Below are positions 43,701-52,925 of a DNA stretch of 64,000 nt, piece after piece (the first letter of the stretch is position 1; each line of letters opens with the position of its first letter). The notes below the pieces were generated by a model. It saw only the letters and a program-made list of their open reading frames with translations, was not told the DNA's origin and searched no databases. This DNA is from Myxococcus guangdongensis (GTDB lineage: Bacteria > Myxococcota > Myxococcia > Myxococcales > Myxococcaceae): the NCBI RefSeq assembly GCF_024198255.1, contig NZ_JAJVKW010000008.1:1-64000 (forward strand), given 5' to 3'. The translations under genes were made by a program, and so were the position numbers.

Positions 43701-44720
43701 CGGCGTCAGCAGCAGCTTGCCCGTGGCGCGCACCCGCCCCATGCCCACCGGCACCACCACTTCCTCCAACCGCACCTCGTCGCCCGCGTAGGACAGCCGC
43801 GCGGAGATGTTGGCGGGTCCGAAGCGCTCGTAGCCCAACCCGTTGCCGGACAGCTCCAGCGACACCGCGGGGGACTCCGGCTTGCCGGCGATGGACACGC
43901 GGCTCCACAGGTGCCCCGTGGCCGGCTTCGGCAACAGCTTCGCCTGGGACAGCGTGCGCAGCGGCAGGAAGATTTGCGCGTCCAGCGCCAGGTGCGGCTG
44001 GCAGAGCGAGTCCACCCGTCCCGACACCGTGGTGCTGATGTCATCCAGTGACACCTCGGCGCGCTCCAACTCCAGCAGCGCCTCGTCCGGGTCCACCGCG
44101 CCGGCGATGGCCAGCCGCTGCAGCGCCAGCTCCTGGCCTCCGGCCCCCAGGCGCACGAGTCCCCGGCGCGCCTCCACGTCCAACTCGATGACGCCCCAGC
44201 GCTCCGCCCAGCGGACATCCAGGTCCGCCACCTCCACGCGGCGTCCTTCCGGCAGCGCCACCCTCACCTCGGCGCCGACGATGTCCAGCCGCGCCACCCG
44301 CACCCGCTCCAGCGGGTCCAGGAAGCAGCCCTCCGACTTCGTCTCGGGACGCTCGCGAGGCTGGGACAGGTCCAGCGCCAGCCGCGGACGCACCGCGCGC
44401 ACCGAGGCGAACGTCAGCCTTCCAGAGAGGGGCCGCAGGAAGCCGAACTGCACCTCCGCCAGGTCCGCCGCCAGCAGCGGCGTGTCCGCGCCCGGCTGAA
44501 AGAGCGAGAAGCCGTGCACCAGCACGCGCGAGCCGAGCGGATCCAACTCACACCGGCCGATGCCCACGTCCAAGCCGAGCACATCCGGCAGGTGCCGCCG
44601 CGCCACGGTGCAGGCCACGTCCCACGTGGCGGGCATGCGCAACGCGAACACACTCCCCGAGATGACGAGGAGCACGAGCAGCAGCGCTCGAAGCGCACCC
44701 TTGCGGCTCTGTGTGGCCAA
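40788..44720 (-). CDS. tamB: TamB-like translocation and assembly module / AsmA-like lipid-bridge protein
   Basis: 1310 residues. One N-terminal membrane anchor (LRALLLVLLVISGSVFAL), a very long repetitive beta-rich body of the AsmA-like/TamB type, and a C-terminal DUF490 domain (VRDLSLQISTTYNDATRQAEPTAQLESKFLSEQLKIGM ... LELKLSWEV). Spans the periplasm and partners the Omp85 protein TamA; recent work also implicates it in phospholipid transport. TTG start five bases after the ATPase stop. Seen in a typical tamB-tamA pair. Confidence 0.92.
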   Translation of the reverse strand: MATQSRKGALRALLLVLLVISGSVFALRMPATWDVACTVARRHLPDVLGLDVGIGRCELDPLGSRVLVHGFSLFQPGADTPLLAADLAEVQFGFLRPLSGRLTFASVRAVRPRLALDLSQPRERPETKSEGCFLDPLERVRVARLDIVGAEVRVALPEGRRVEVADLDVRWAERWGVIELDVEARRGLVRLGAGGQELALQRLAIAGAVDPDEALLELERAEVSLDDISTTVSGRVDSLCQPHLALDAQIFLPLRTLSQAKLLPKPATGHLWSRVSIAGKPESPAVSLELSGNGLGYERFGPANISARLSYAGDEVRLEEVVVPVGMGRVRATGKLLLTPLLPLEVRLKTEDASLARVLDKAGVKGSWVDFPASLDAQLSGNLLPRFSLSGPLDLRTGRFRLATRAYDAPASEGINILEFDKGRAQAQVRLQTDRVSFNHVQAEVGRSRVQADVGLLIGNGLGLDIHGQGDVDLSDFGHIAGLKWAGRGNATYSITGPVSEVKVESGLSFRDFVFWGFNLGVLQGKLGYSDGVLAFPSFTGQKGRTQYYGKAAVGFGRLLNLKLEVNVPQGRTEDLVDVVAGLTPSLAVMQGTLGGTASGRVEVDSPIEKLEGLVAFDVKDTTYYGRRMGDGAARLRFVDGKAMVLERTELKGPLGRTWAEGTLLFAGGLDYRFGGDGLALGETVGPELAERVGLTGTMVMDGVVSGTSDIPVVDVTLKSPRIALDGRNLGAMDLTGRLVGKDFEVWGRPFQDANGRVKMKVQDTWPYDASLTLALPEIRTLLPAEPLWAGVSGQVSGSLTAKGPLMDPQAAQVRATVDRLALSRDDVRAENTAPISLAFGKGRLEVQPFRFLGPYVDLNMGGWMTTRGGIGVTLRGGGDLRLLESLLPSMVERSTGRLTVDAEATGTLDAPSVVGSAELLDLRVAMRDLPINVRNMSGRVELTGQRVLLEHLRGVVNEGKVSARGDVRLSRFLPQRLGLTVQLDEVPYRLTEDLPATFSGLLQVVGPPKGFTVTGGIDIVKMRYQKALDVEALLKSMQKRAPVQAPSPSAALGEALKPWVIWDVNVHFGDVRVDNNLAKARMLGDVRLTGTDLRPGLLGRVELAEGSQAFFRNNPFTISQGQLEFQDATSLEPVFEVQAQTQVREFVVKLHAFGKPTDPQILLSSEPALVEGDIVSLLTLGFTSSDRDTAASAGAGLAAEALFNASGLDRQVQRFLPSNPVLRDLSLQISTTYNDATRQAEPTAQLESKFLSEQLKIGMTQPVSGRGTRARAEYRFDDRLSAQAQWDNENSEASFGNLGLELKLSWEVE

Positions 44721-44725
44721 AGCCC

Positions 44726-45670
44726 CTAGAGCTTACCCAGCCCTTCGAGGTAGCGGTCTATCTCCGCGAGGTCGAGCTTGTTGTTGGCCGCTCGGGGCAG
44801 GTTCGTGGCTGGCACGCTCGCCCTCTCGGCTGCTCCGGGAGCGGCCGAGTTGATGCCCTGCAGGCCCAGGTTCTTGCCGATGGTGTTCACCATGGCCGCG
44901 GACACGGTGTCCGCCCGGGCCAGGAAGGCCTCGAAGAGCGCGTTGTCGCACAGCGTGTTGATGACACGCGGCGAACCGGACGAGTGCTCGTGCACGGCCA
45001 GCAGCGCCTCGGGCGAGAACGGCATGCGCGGGCAGCCGGCGAGCCGCAGGCGGTGCTTGATGTACGCCTCGGTGGACTCGGCCGTGAAGGGCTCGAGCTT
45101 GTAGCGCATGGCCACGCGCTGCGCGAGCGGCGGGTCCAGCTTCAGGTTCTTCTCGATCTCCGGCAGGCCGAAGAACACGAAGGAGATGAGCTTGCGCTCC
45201 GGCACTTCCAGGTTGAGCAGCCCCCGGAACTCCTCCATCAGCTCCCGCGTCTCCAGCATCTGCGCCTCGTCGATGAGGACGACGGCCTTCTTGCCGGACT
45301 CATAGATTTGGAGGAGCCGCTGGTAGAGCTGCGACAGGAGCGCGAGCTTCTCCTGCGCGGGGTTCTCCACGCCCAGTTGCAGCGCGATGCGGCGCAAGAG
45401 CCAGTTGGCGGTGATGCCCGAGTGGATGATGACGAGCAGCGCGGCCTCGTACTCGGACTCGGGCAGCGAATCGAGCATGCGGCGCGCCAGCGTCGTCTTC
45501 CCCGCGCCGATGTCGCCGACGAGGATGGACAGGCCCTTCATGTAGCTGACGGCGTGCATCAGCCGGGTGAGCGCCTGCGAGTGCTGAGCCGAGTTGTAAT
45601 AGAAGCGGCTCACCGGAGCGTTGGAGAAGGGCTCCTGGGTGAGGTCGAAGAAATCGAGGTAGGTCGTCAT
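44726..45670 (-). CDS. ExeA-like AAA ATPase
   Basis: 314 residues from ATG 45670. Opens TYLDFFDLTQEPFSNAP, a signature of ExeA-like ATPases of the general secretion pathway. Walker A GDIGAGKTTLARR, Walker B KKAVVLIDEAQ, sensor FVFFGLPEIE, then a winged-helix-like C-domain (GSPRVINTLCDNALFEAF). No membrane segment and no peptidoglycan-binding domain, unlike ExeA itself. A short disordered tail ends LDLAEIDRYLEGLGKL. It lies between sgmX (24 bases upstream) and tamB (5 bases downstream). Its position in a pilus/envelope block suggests a role in assembly or positioning; exact function unknown. Confidence 0.88.
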   Translation of the reverse strand: MTTYLDFFDLTQEPFSNAPVSRFYYNSAQHSQALTRLMHAVSYMKGLSILVGDIGAGKTTLARRMLDSLPESEYEAALLVIIHSGITANWLLRRIALQLGVENPAQEKLALLSQLYQRLLQIYESGKKAVVLIDEAQMLETRELMEEFRGLLNLEVPERKLISFVFFGLPEIEKNLKLDPPLAQRVAMRYKLEPFTAESTEAYIKHRLRLAGCPRMPFSPEALLAVHEHSSGSPRVINTLCDNALFEAFLARADTVSAAMVNTIGKNLGLQGINSAAPGAAERASVPATNLPRAANNKLDLAEIDRYLEGLGKL

Positions 45671-45694
45671 GGGCTCGCCGGACCTCGGGGGCAA

Positions 45695-48600
45695 CTAAAC
45701 GTAGCCGACCTTGCGCGCCTTGGGCGCGCCGGCGGCTGGCACAGGGGGATTGGCCACGGCCGCGGCTGCGGCGCCGCCAGGGCTCTTCGTGCCGTTGGCG
45801 GTGGCGACCGGCGCGGGCATGGGGAGAGGGTCGTCTTCCGGTGAGGTGCTGGCGGACAGCCGGGACACCTGCGAGCTCACGTCGCGGTACTTCGCGTCCA
45901 TCGCCGCCACGCGCTGGTAGTGGTGCAGCGCCTTGCCCGGCTCGCCGTGCGCCTCCCAGGCCGTGGCCAGCTCGAAGCCCAGCGCCTTGGCGGCCTCGCC
46001 CGTGGCGTGGGGACTGGCGAGCCCCTCGCGGAAGGTGGCCACCGCGGACGCGCCGTCACCGCGCAGCAGGTGCAGCATGCCCATCATCGTGAGGCAGTCG
46101 AGCTCGCGCTTGGAGCCCATGGAGCCCTGACGCGCCACCTCGAACTCGTGCAGCGCGTCGTCCAAGAGGCCCATCTCCTTGTAGGCGATGCCCAGGTCGT
46201 AGTGCGTGTCCACGTCCTCGGGCTTCACCACCTTGGCCAGGCCCTTCTTGAACTCGGAGAACACCTCCTCCACCGAGTACTGGAAGTCCTCTTCCGCCGC
46301 GGGCGCCGCCGCCGTGTCGTCGCCCAGGTTGTCGATTTCGCCGGCCAGCTCCGCCGCCAGGTCGAACGCATCGCGCTCTCCCGCCGCCTCCGTCATCGGC
46401 AGCACGGTGGGCACCGACACGGGCTCCGGCGGCTCCTCCTCCGGCGGCACTCCGCCACTGGCCTCGAGCGCCTCCAGGCGCTCCATCAGCTCCGTGCCGC
46501 GCGCGTGGCCCGGGAAGGCGATGGTGACCGTCTCGAGGATTTCGCGGGCCTCTTCCAGCAGGCCCTGGTCCAGGAAGAACGCGGCCTCGTCGCACTCCTC
46601 GGCGGCGGGCTCCTCTTCCTCGGGCTCGCTGACGCTGTCGTCGGCGAACTCGGCGGCGGCCTCCTCCTGGGGGGGCTCCTCCACCGAACCGAAGTCCTGA
46701 GGCTCCTCCTCCACCGAGCCGAAGTCGGTCTCCGGCAGGGACTCGGGCTCGTCGAAGGGCGCGTCGTCCATCGCGACGATGGCGTGCGAGGCGGTGGGCT
46801 CCTCCTCCTCGAAGTCGCCCAGCGACGGCATGTCGGAGCCCGCGGGCTCCTCGAGGTCGTCGAGCATCGACGCATCCAGCGGCGCGATGCCCACGCGCGT
46901 GGGCATCTCGTCCACGTCGAGCGAGGCTTCCTCGACGAGCGTCGCCTGCTTGCGCGTATCGGGCGCGGCGTCCTGGAGGAGCTGACGCGTGGGCGCGCGC
47001 ACCATCGTCGGCGGCGGCGCGTCGTCATCGTCGCCCAGCGACATGGCCGCCATCGTGGACGTGGCCTCGTCGTCCGGATCGCCCAGCGAGTAGCTCTCGT
47101 CATCGGAGAGCGGCGCGTCCAGGTCGGCCGACTCGACGAGCGGCTCGTCGTCCGTGGACGCGAGGCCGGGCTCGTCCGTCAGCACCATCCCGTCGTCGCC
47201 CGACACCAGCAGCTCGTCCTCGGCCGCCGCCGCCAGGTCCTCCGGCGCGGGGGAGTCGTAGACGTCGTGCTCGCCCGAGGTGATGGCCTCGCCGACGAGC
47301 GCCTCCTCGCTGACGACGGCGGCATCGTGCTCGTCGTCGATGACCTCGTCGGAATCGCTCGAGGGCAGCGTGGCCAGCGCCAGCTCGTCCCCCGGCGGAT
47401 GCAGCAGTGCGTCCTCGGGCGGCGGCGCGACGAGCACCTCGTCGTCGCTGGAGTCCACCAGGATGGCGTCCTCGCCCACCGACTCCACCACCGTCGCGGA
47501 CGGAGAGGCCGTCACCGGACCCTCCACGCGCAGCACCGACAGGAACGCCGGCACCTCCGGATGCGCGGGGTTCTCCTGGAGGATGGTCGCCAGGTACGGC
47601 TGCGCGCGCGTCGAGTCCGCGGCGCGCGTGCACAGGCGCAGCACGTTCAGCAGCTGCTCGCCCGCCTGCGCCGTGTTCCCCGACGCGACGTAGATTTGGT
47701 ACGCCTTCTCGTGCGCGTCCAGGTTCTCCGGGTCGACGGAGAACACCTTGCGCAGGTGCTCCAGCGCTTTGTCGTGGAGCCCGTACTTCACGTAGACGTC
47801 CGTCTCCGTGAGCAGCTTCGCCAGCTGCTCGCGCGCCATCCCCGCCTGCGAGGGAGGCGGCGCCGCGACGGGCGCGGGCTGCGGCTGCGGAGCGGGCTGG
47901 GGCGCGGCGGCGCGGGCGGCCGGCTGGGGCGCGGCGGGCTGCTGCGGCTGAGCCACGGGCTGGGGCGCCGCGGGAGCCGGCGCGGGCGCGCGGCGCGCGA
48001 GCAGCTCCGGGTCCTGCGGATCCAACACTTCGATCTGCGTCCAGACGGCCTCGGCCTCGGTGAGACGGCCGCGCTCCTGGTGGATCTTCGCCAGCTCCTT
48101 GTAGACGGACACCGTCTTGGAGGTCTGCCCCAGCCCCTGGAACGCCTGGGCCAGGAGCGACAGCGTCTCCACGTCGCGGCCATCCGCCTTGAAGCACACC
48201 TGCAGCTTCGCGAGCGCGCGCTTCTGGTCACCGCGTTGCAGGTACGAGGACGCCAGCTCCTTGGCGAGCGGCAGGTTGTCCGGCTCGAGCGTGGACAGGC
48301 GCTCGGCCACGCGGGCCCAGTCGTCACCGCGGCCGTTGCGCTTGAGGTACTCGGCGGCGCGCTTGAACTCCTGCACCGCCTCGCGCGACATGTTCTCGCG
48401 CGCGTAGAGCTCCGCGAGCTTGATCTTCGACGCCACGTTCTCCGGGTCGAGGTCCACCATCTTCTTCAAGGTATCGAGCGACGACTTGGTGTCGCCCGCC
48501 TTGTCGTAGTGGTTCGCCACGATCTGGAAGTAGGCCATCGCCTCCGACATCAGCCCGAGCTGCTGGTGCAGCTCCGCCAGCTTGAGGTTCACCTCGAGCA

Positions 48601-48868
48601 GGTTCGGGTTGAGCTTGAGGACCTGCTTGTAGAGGGCGACGGCCTTGAGGAAGAAGCCGTCCGAGGAGTAGCTCTCCGCGACCTTGGTGAAGAAGTGCGC
48701 CGCCTGGGCGTTGTCGTTCTTCTTCTGGTACAGCTCCCCCATCTTCTGGAGCACCCGGATGTCCTTCGGGTCGACCTCCAGGACCTTCTGATACTCCTTG
48801 ATGGCCTTGTCGTACGCGCCCTTCGCGACCAGCTTCGCGGCGGCTTCGATGATCTTGTTCTTGTCCAT
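45695..48868 (-). CDS. sgmX: TPR protein SgmX, activator of type IV pili
   Basis: 1057 residues from ATG 48868. About nine to eleven N-terminal TPRs (KGAYDKAIKEYQKVLEVDPKDIRVL, AVALYKQVLKLNPNLLEVN, and so on to about residue 300) are followed by a Pro/Ala/Gln linker. A further TPR pair (YVKYGLHDKALEHLRKVFSVDPENLDAH) comes next, then about 350 acidic, disordered residues. The C-terminal TPR block starts at VDTHYDLGIAYKEMGLLDDALHEF. This layout and the place beside accC-accB-efp and pilQ match Myxococcus SgmX. SgmX recruits pilus extension motors at the leading pole with the GTPase MglA and FrzS. No signal peptide. Confidence 0.8.
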   Translation of the reverse strand: MDKNKIIEAAAKLVAKGAYDKAIKEYQKVLEVDPKDIRVLQKMGELYQKKNDNAQAAHFFTKVAESYSSDGFFLKAVALYKQVLKLNPNLLEVNLKLAELHQQLGLMSEAMAYFQIVANHYDKAGDTKSSLDTLKKMVDLDPENVASKIKLAELYARENMSREAVQEFKRAAEYLKRNGRGDDWARVAERLSTLEPDNLPLAKELASSYLQRGDQKRALAKLQVCFKADGRDVETLSLLAQAFQGLGQTSKTVSVYKELAKIHQERGRLTEAEAVWTQIEVLDPQDPELLARRAPAPAPAAPQPVAQPQQPAAPQPAARAAAPQPAPQPQPAPVAAPPPSQAGMAREQLAKLLTETDVYVKYGLHDKALEHLRKVFSVDPENLDAHEKAYQIYVASGNTAQAGEQLLNVLRLCTRAADSTRAQPYLATILQENPAHPEVPAFLSVLRVEGPVTASPSATVVESVGEDAILVDSSDDEVLVAPPPEDALLHPPGDELALATLPSSDSDEVIDDEHDAAVVSEEALVGEAITSGEHDVYDSPAPEDLAAAAEDELLVSGDDGMVLTDEPGLASTDDEPLVESADLDAPLSDDESYSLGDPDDEATSTMAAMSLGDDDDAPPPTMVRAPTRQLLQDAAPDTRKQATLVEEASLDVDEMPTRVGIAPLDASMLDDLEEPAGSDMPSLGDFEEEEPTASHAIVAMDDAPFDEPESLPETDFGSVEEEPQDFGSVEEPPQEEAAAEFADDSVSEPEEEEPAAEECDEAAFFLDQGLLEEAREILETVTIAFPGHARGTELMERLEALEASGGVPPEEEPPEPVSVPTVLPMTEAAGERDAFDLAAELAGEIDNLGDDTAAAPAAEEDFQYSVEEVFSEFKKGLAKVVKPEDVDTHYDLGIAYKEMGLLDDALHEFEVARQGSMGSKRELDCLTMMGMLHLLRGDGASAVATFREGLASPHATGEAAKALGFELATAWEAHGEPGKALHHYQRVAAMDAKYRDVSSQVSRLSASTSPEDDPLPMPAPVATANGTKSPGGAAAAAVANPPVPAAGAPKARKVGYV

Positions 48869-49056
48869 CGAGCGTGGGCTTCCGGCGAGCCGAAACCCCT
48901 TGGAACTTCGCGGGTTTCTATCTTCAAAAGGGGGAGAGTCGGAGGCTAACGGAATCCTCCGACGCGGGTCAAGAAACAGCCCGGCTCCCCCCAGGGCCAG
49001 CTCACCTGCTTGCACACCCGCCCATTAGACGGACGCGCCACGTAGGCGGACGTGCG

Positions 49057-50442
49057 CTACGGCGTCTCTTCCACGGCTTTCTTGAGTCGACGGGAACCCG
49101 TCTCGCTCGCGAGCAGCCGCTCCACGAAGCGCGTGTCGTAGTTGCCCTCCTGGAAGGACTCCTCGCCGAGCGCCGCGCGGTGGAACGGGATGTTGGTGCG
49201 GATGCCTTCCACCACGTACTCGCCGAGCGCGCGCTGCATCCGGCGGATGGCCGTCTCGCGGTCCTCCGCGTGCACGATGAGCTTGGCCAGCAGGCTGTCG
49301 TAGTACGGCAGCACCGTGTAGTTCTCGTAGGCCCCCGAGTCCACGCGCACCCCGTAGCCTCCCGGGACGCTGTAGCCGGTAATCTTGCCGGGCCACGGCG
49401 CGAAGGTGATGGGGTCCTCGGCGTTGACGCGGCACTCGATGGCGTGCCCGCGGATCTGGATGTCCTCCTGCTTGAAGCGCAGGGGGTGGCCGTAGGCCAT
49501 GCGGATCTGCTCACGGACCAGGTCCACGCCCGTGACGAGCTCCGTCACCGGGTGCTCCACCTGGATGCGCGTGTTCATCTCCATGAAGTAGAACTCGCCG
49601 CGCTCGTCGAGCAGGTACTCGATGGTGCCGACGTTGTTGTAGCGCAGCTGCCGCATCGCCTCGACGGACACCCGGCCCATCCGCTCGCGCAGCTCCGGCG
49701 TGAGCGCCGGGGACGGAGCCTCCTCGATGAGCTTCTGGTGCCGACGCTGCACCGAGCACTCGCGCTCGTTGAGGTGGATGATGTTGCCGTGCTCGTCCGC
49801 GACAATCTGGATTTCGATGTGGCGCGGCTTCTCCACGTACCGCTCGATGTAGAGGTCGCCGTTGTTGAAGGACGCCACCGCCTCCGCCTGCGCGGTGGAG
49901 AACGCCTGCGCCAGCGCGCTCGGCTCGCGGACGATCTTCATCCCCTTGCCGCCGCCACCCGCGGCCGCCTTGAGGATGACGGGGAAGCCGATTTCGCGGG
50001 CGAACGCCTCCGCCTCGCGAGGGTCCTTCACGGTGCCGGGGCTGCCGGGGAGCAGGGGCATGCCCGCCTCCCGCGCCGCCTGCCGCGCCCGCACCTTGTT
50101 GCCCATCATCCGCAGCATCTCCGGGCGCGGACCGATGAAGCGAATCTTGCAGTTCTCGCAGACCTCGGCGAACTCGGCGTTCTCCGACAGGAAGCCGTAG
50201 CCAGGGTGGATGGCGTCCGCGCGGGTGATTTCGGCGGCGGACAAGAGCTGCGGGACGTTGAGGTAGCTCTCCTTGGACGACGGAGGGCCGATGCAGACGG
50301 CCTCGTCCGCGAAGCGCACATGGAGGGCGTTGGCGTCCGCCGTGGAGTGCACCGCCACGGTGGCGATGCCCAGCTCCCGACAGGCGCGGATGACCCGCAG
50401 GGCAATCTCCCCGCGGTTGGCGATCAGCACCTTCTTGAACAC
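49057..50442 (-). CDS. accC: acetyl-CoA carboxylase, biotin carboxylase subunit
   Basis: 461 residues, standard AccC length. Opens [27 protein letters not shown]-grasp motifs: [41 protein letters not shown] in the form [27 protein letters not shown]. Carboxylates biotin on AccB with bicarbonate and ATP, the first step of fatty-acid synthesis. GTG start with GGAG 8 bases upstream. Directly downstream of accB (70 bases). Confidence 0.96.
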   Translation of the reverse strand: MFKKVLIANRGEIALRVIRACRELGIATVAVHSTADANALHVRFADEAVCIGPPSSKESYLNVPQLLSAAEITRADAIHPGYGFLSENAEFAEVCENCKIRFIGPRPEMLRMMGNKVRARQAAREAGMPLLPGSPGTVKDPREAEAFAREIGFPVILKAAAGGGGKGMKIVREPSALAQAFSTAQAEAVASFNNGDLYIERYVEKPRHIEIQIVADEHGNIIHLNERECSVQRRHQKLIEEAPSPALTPELRERMGRVSVEAMRQLRYNNVGTIEYLLDERGEFYFMEMNTRIQVEHPVTELVTGVDLVREQIRMAYGHPLRFKQEDIQIRGHAIECRVNAEDPITFAPWPGKITGYSVPGGYGVRVDSGAYENYTVLPYYDSLLAKLIVHAEDRETAIRRMQRALGEYVVEGIRTNIPFHRAALGEESFQEGNYDTRFVERLLASETGSRRLKKAVEETP

Positions 50443-50512
50443 GGGGGTGTCTCCTGGAACGGTCGGCGTGGGGAGCGCGCCCGTCGTGGGGCGAAGGGCG
50501 CGCCCGCCCGCG

Positions 50513-51109
<597 letters not shown>

Positions 51110-51138
51110 GCTCGCGTCCCCTCCTCGGGCGTCCTGGA

Positions 51139-51720
51139 CTAGCCCGCGGTGGCGACGCGGGTCAGGTACTTGCCACCGTCGCGCGTGTCGATCTTGAGGA
51201 CATCACCCTCGTTGATGAAGAGGGGGACGTTGACCTCGAAGCCGGTCTCCAGCGTGGCGGGCTTCAGCGCGCCGGACACCGTGTCGCCGCGAACGCCCGG
51301 GTCGCACTTGATGACCTTCAGGTCCACCGAGTTCGGCAGCGTCACGCTGATGGCCTTCCCGTTCCAGAACAGGATGGTCGCGTCGGTGTTCTCCTTCAGG
51401 AAGTTCTTCGCTTCGCCGAGTGCCTTCTCGCTGATGAAGGTCTGCTCGAAGTCGCGCTTGTCCATGAAGTAATAGTCGTCGCCCTGGACATACAGGTACT
51501 GCATGTCCTTCTCTTCGATGTCCGGGCGGTCCACCTTGTCACCGGACTTCAGCGTCGGCTGCAGGACGCGGCCCGTGGTGAGGCTGCGGATCTTGGTGCG
51601 GACGAAGGCGGAACCCTTGCCGGGCTTCACGTGCTGGAACTCGACGATGACGAACGGCTCACCGTCGATTTCGATCTTCATACCGTTGTGAAACTCGGAC
51701 GTATCGATGACACCGGCCAT
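51139..51720 (-). CDS. efp: translation elongation factor P
   Basis: 193 residues, family length 185-190. Relieves ribosome stalling at proline runs. N-terminal KOW-like domain with the modifiable tip KPGKGSAF (Lys 35), central S1-like domain ([23 protein letters not shown]), C-terminal OB fold (LIETG-equivalent [17 protein letters not shown]). Proline-rich neighbours, such as the PEGA and GYF proteins here, illustrate why it matters. Ordered efp-accB-accC, a common bacterial arrangement. Confidence 0.95.
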   Translation of the reverse strand: MAGVIDTSEFHNGMKIEIDGEPFVIVEFQHVKPGKGSAFVRTKIRSLTTGRVLQPTLKSGDKVDRPDIEEKDMQYLYVQGDDYYFMDKRDFEQTFISEKALGEAKNFLKENTDATILFWNGKAISVTLPNSVDLKVIKCDPGVRGDTVSGALKPATLETGFEVNVPLFINEGDVLKIDTRDGGKYLTRVATAG

Positions 51721-51855
51721 GGGGACCGACTCCTTCAGACTCGAAAATACGGAAGCTTGAAAAGTCGGGGGTGTCTAGCCCATGCCCCCTCCCATGGGAA
51801 GGGGAAACCTGCGGAGCGCCGCGTCGTCCGGACGACTGCTTTACAGAGGGCGCGG

Positions 51856-52218
51856 CTACAGCTCCGCGCTCACCTTGGGGGCCGTCACGCGCAGCACATA
51901 GCGGCCCTTGCCGTAGTTGCCATCCGCGCGCAACGCGAGCACGAGGAAGTACTCCGGCGACACCAGCCGCATCAGCGTGAGGACCTTGTCGCTGTTGACG
52001 CTGACCTCGCTCACCGCGCCCGTCTTGAGCGTCTCCGCGGCGTGGCGCAGCTGCGTGAGGAGGTTGGCGTACTCCACCCAGGCCCCGCCCAGGTCCAGCT
52101 CGCTCGCCTCATCGCGCTGGTAGGTGTCCACGGAGATGCCGTCGAAGCCCATCACGCTGCAGGCGAGGGCTCCATCCACCTGGTTGACGACTGACTCGAG
52201 GTGCGTGCGAAAGGACAT
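51856..52218 (-). CDS. Roadblock/LC7-domain protein (MglB-like)
   Basis: 120 residues from ATG 52218. A single Roadblock/LC7 fold: SFRTHLESVVNQVDGALACSVMGFDGISVDTYQ, then acidic EASELDLGGAWVEYANLL, then the closing strands KVLTLMRLVSPEYFLVLALRADG and GKGRYVLRVTAP. Such dimers act on small Ras-like GTPases, as MglB does on MglA in myxobacterial polarity. The gene lies in the same block as sgmX and the pilus genes, so a role in polarity or pilus control is possible. This is inference from fold and position. Confidence 0.8.
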   Translation of the reverse strand: MSFRTHLESVVNQVDGALACSVMGFDGISVDTYQRDEASELDLGGAWVEYANLLTQLRHAAETLKTGAVSEVSVNSDKVLTLMRLVSPEYFLVLALRADGNYGKGRYVLRVTAPKVSAEL

Positions 52219-52250
52219 GGGCTCAGGGGTTCCTGGGTGGCAGACGAAGC

Positions 52251-52889
52251 TCAGGGAGCCTCGCACTCCGGGACGACGCCATTCAGACCCCGCAGGTCGC
52301 AGGCCTCGGAGCGTGGCGACGGGACTTCACCCGGCTTGGGGCAGACAAACCCCACGTTGGTGACCACGAGCGGGAAGGTGAACTCGTTCACTTCCACCTT
52401 GCTTCCGGTAGCGGTCTCGCCCCGGAAGCGCATGGTGACGAGCGTGTCGACGATGCCGCCTCCCGTTGTCGCCGCGAGGAGCGCGGCCTGGGCGTCCCGC
52501 GTGAGCAACCCCAGCAGCAGGCTGCTGTCCTGATTCGGGCGGAACCCTCCGAAGAGAGGGACGTTCGCATCCTCGATGCCCAGGTCCGGCTCGGTCCGAT
52601 ACGACACATCCACGGACCTGATGTAGATGGCTTGGGAATCCGGGTCGGACACCTGGCCCCCTTCTCCTACGAGGATGGGGGTATCGGTGAGGTTGGAGGT
52701 GATGATCAGCCCCAGGAGGAAGTCTCCAGCCAGCCCCAGGTTCAGAGATCCCCTCAGAATCGCCTCGTCCTCCGGAATCGTGCAATCCGGATCCGGAAGG
52801 GCAGCATGAAGGACCTGCAACTTCGGGGTGTTGTCGACGCAAGACACCGAGCCGAACGCCATCAGCGCGGCGAGATAGATGGGCTTCAT
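52251..52889 (-). CDS. predicted lipoprotein next to pilQ
   Basis: 212 residues with a lipoprotein signal (AALMAFGSVSC, Cys 17). The mature part is beta-rich (AILRGSLNLGLAGDFLLGLIITSNLTDTPILVG), with an AIYIRSVDVSYRTEPD strand pair and three cysteines towards the end (FVCPKPG, EACDLRG, PECEAP). Same strand as pilQ, 36 bases downstream. In Myxococcus a lipoprotein sits at this place too, to my recollection. Possibly a secretin accessory, but it does not look like the Tgl pilotin, which has TPRs. Confidence 0.7.
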   Translation of the reverse strand: MKPIYLAALMAFGSVSCVDNTPKLQVLHAALPDPDCTIPEDEAILRGSLNLGLAGDFLLGLIITSNLTDTPILVGEGGQVSDPDSQAIYIRSVDVSYRTEPDLGIEDANVPLFGGFRPNQDSSLLLGLLTRDAQAALLAATTGGGIVDTLVTMRFRGETATGSKVEVNEFTFPLVVTNVGFVCPKPGEVPSPRSEACDLRGLNGVVPECEAP

Positions 52890-52925
52890 GAGCGTACTCT
52901 CTCCTCGGAGAAGAGGCGCGATGCC

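Noticed and set aside
41265-44051. A 928-residue plus-strand frame opposite tamB
   Set aside because: Antisense shadow of a GC-rich gene with no domain signal.
45920-48949. A 1009-residue plus-strand frame opposite sgmX
   Set aside because: Antisense shadow rich in Arg, His, Leu and Val; TPR consensus is on the minus strand.
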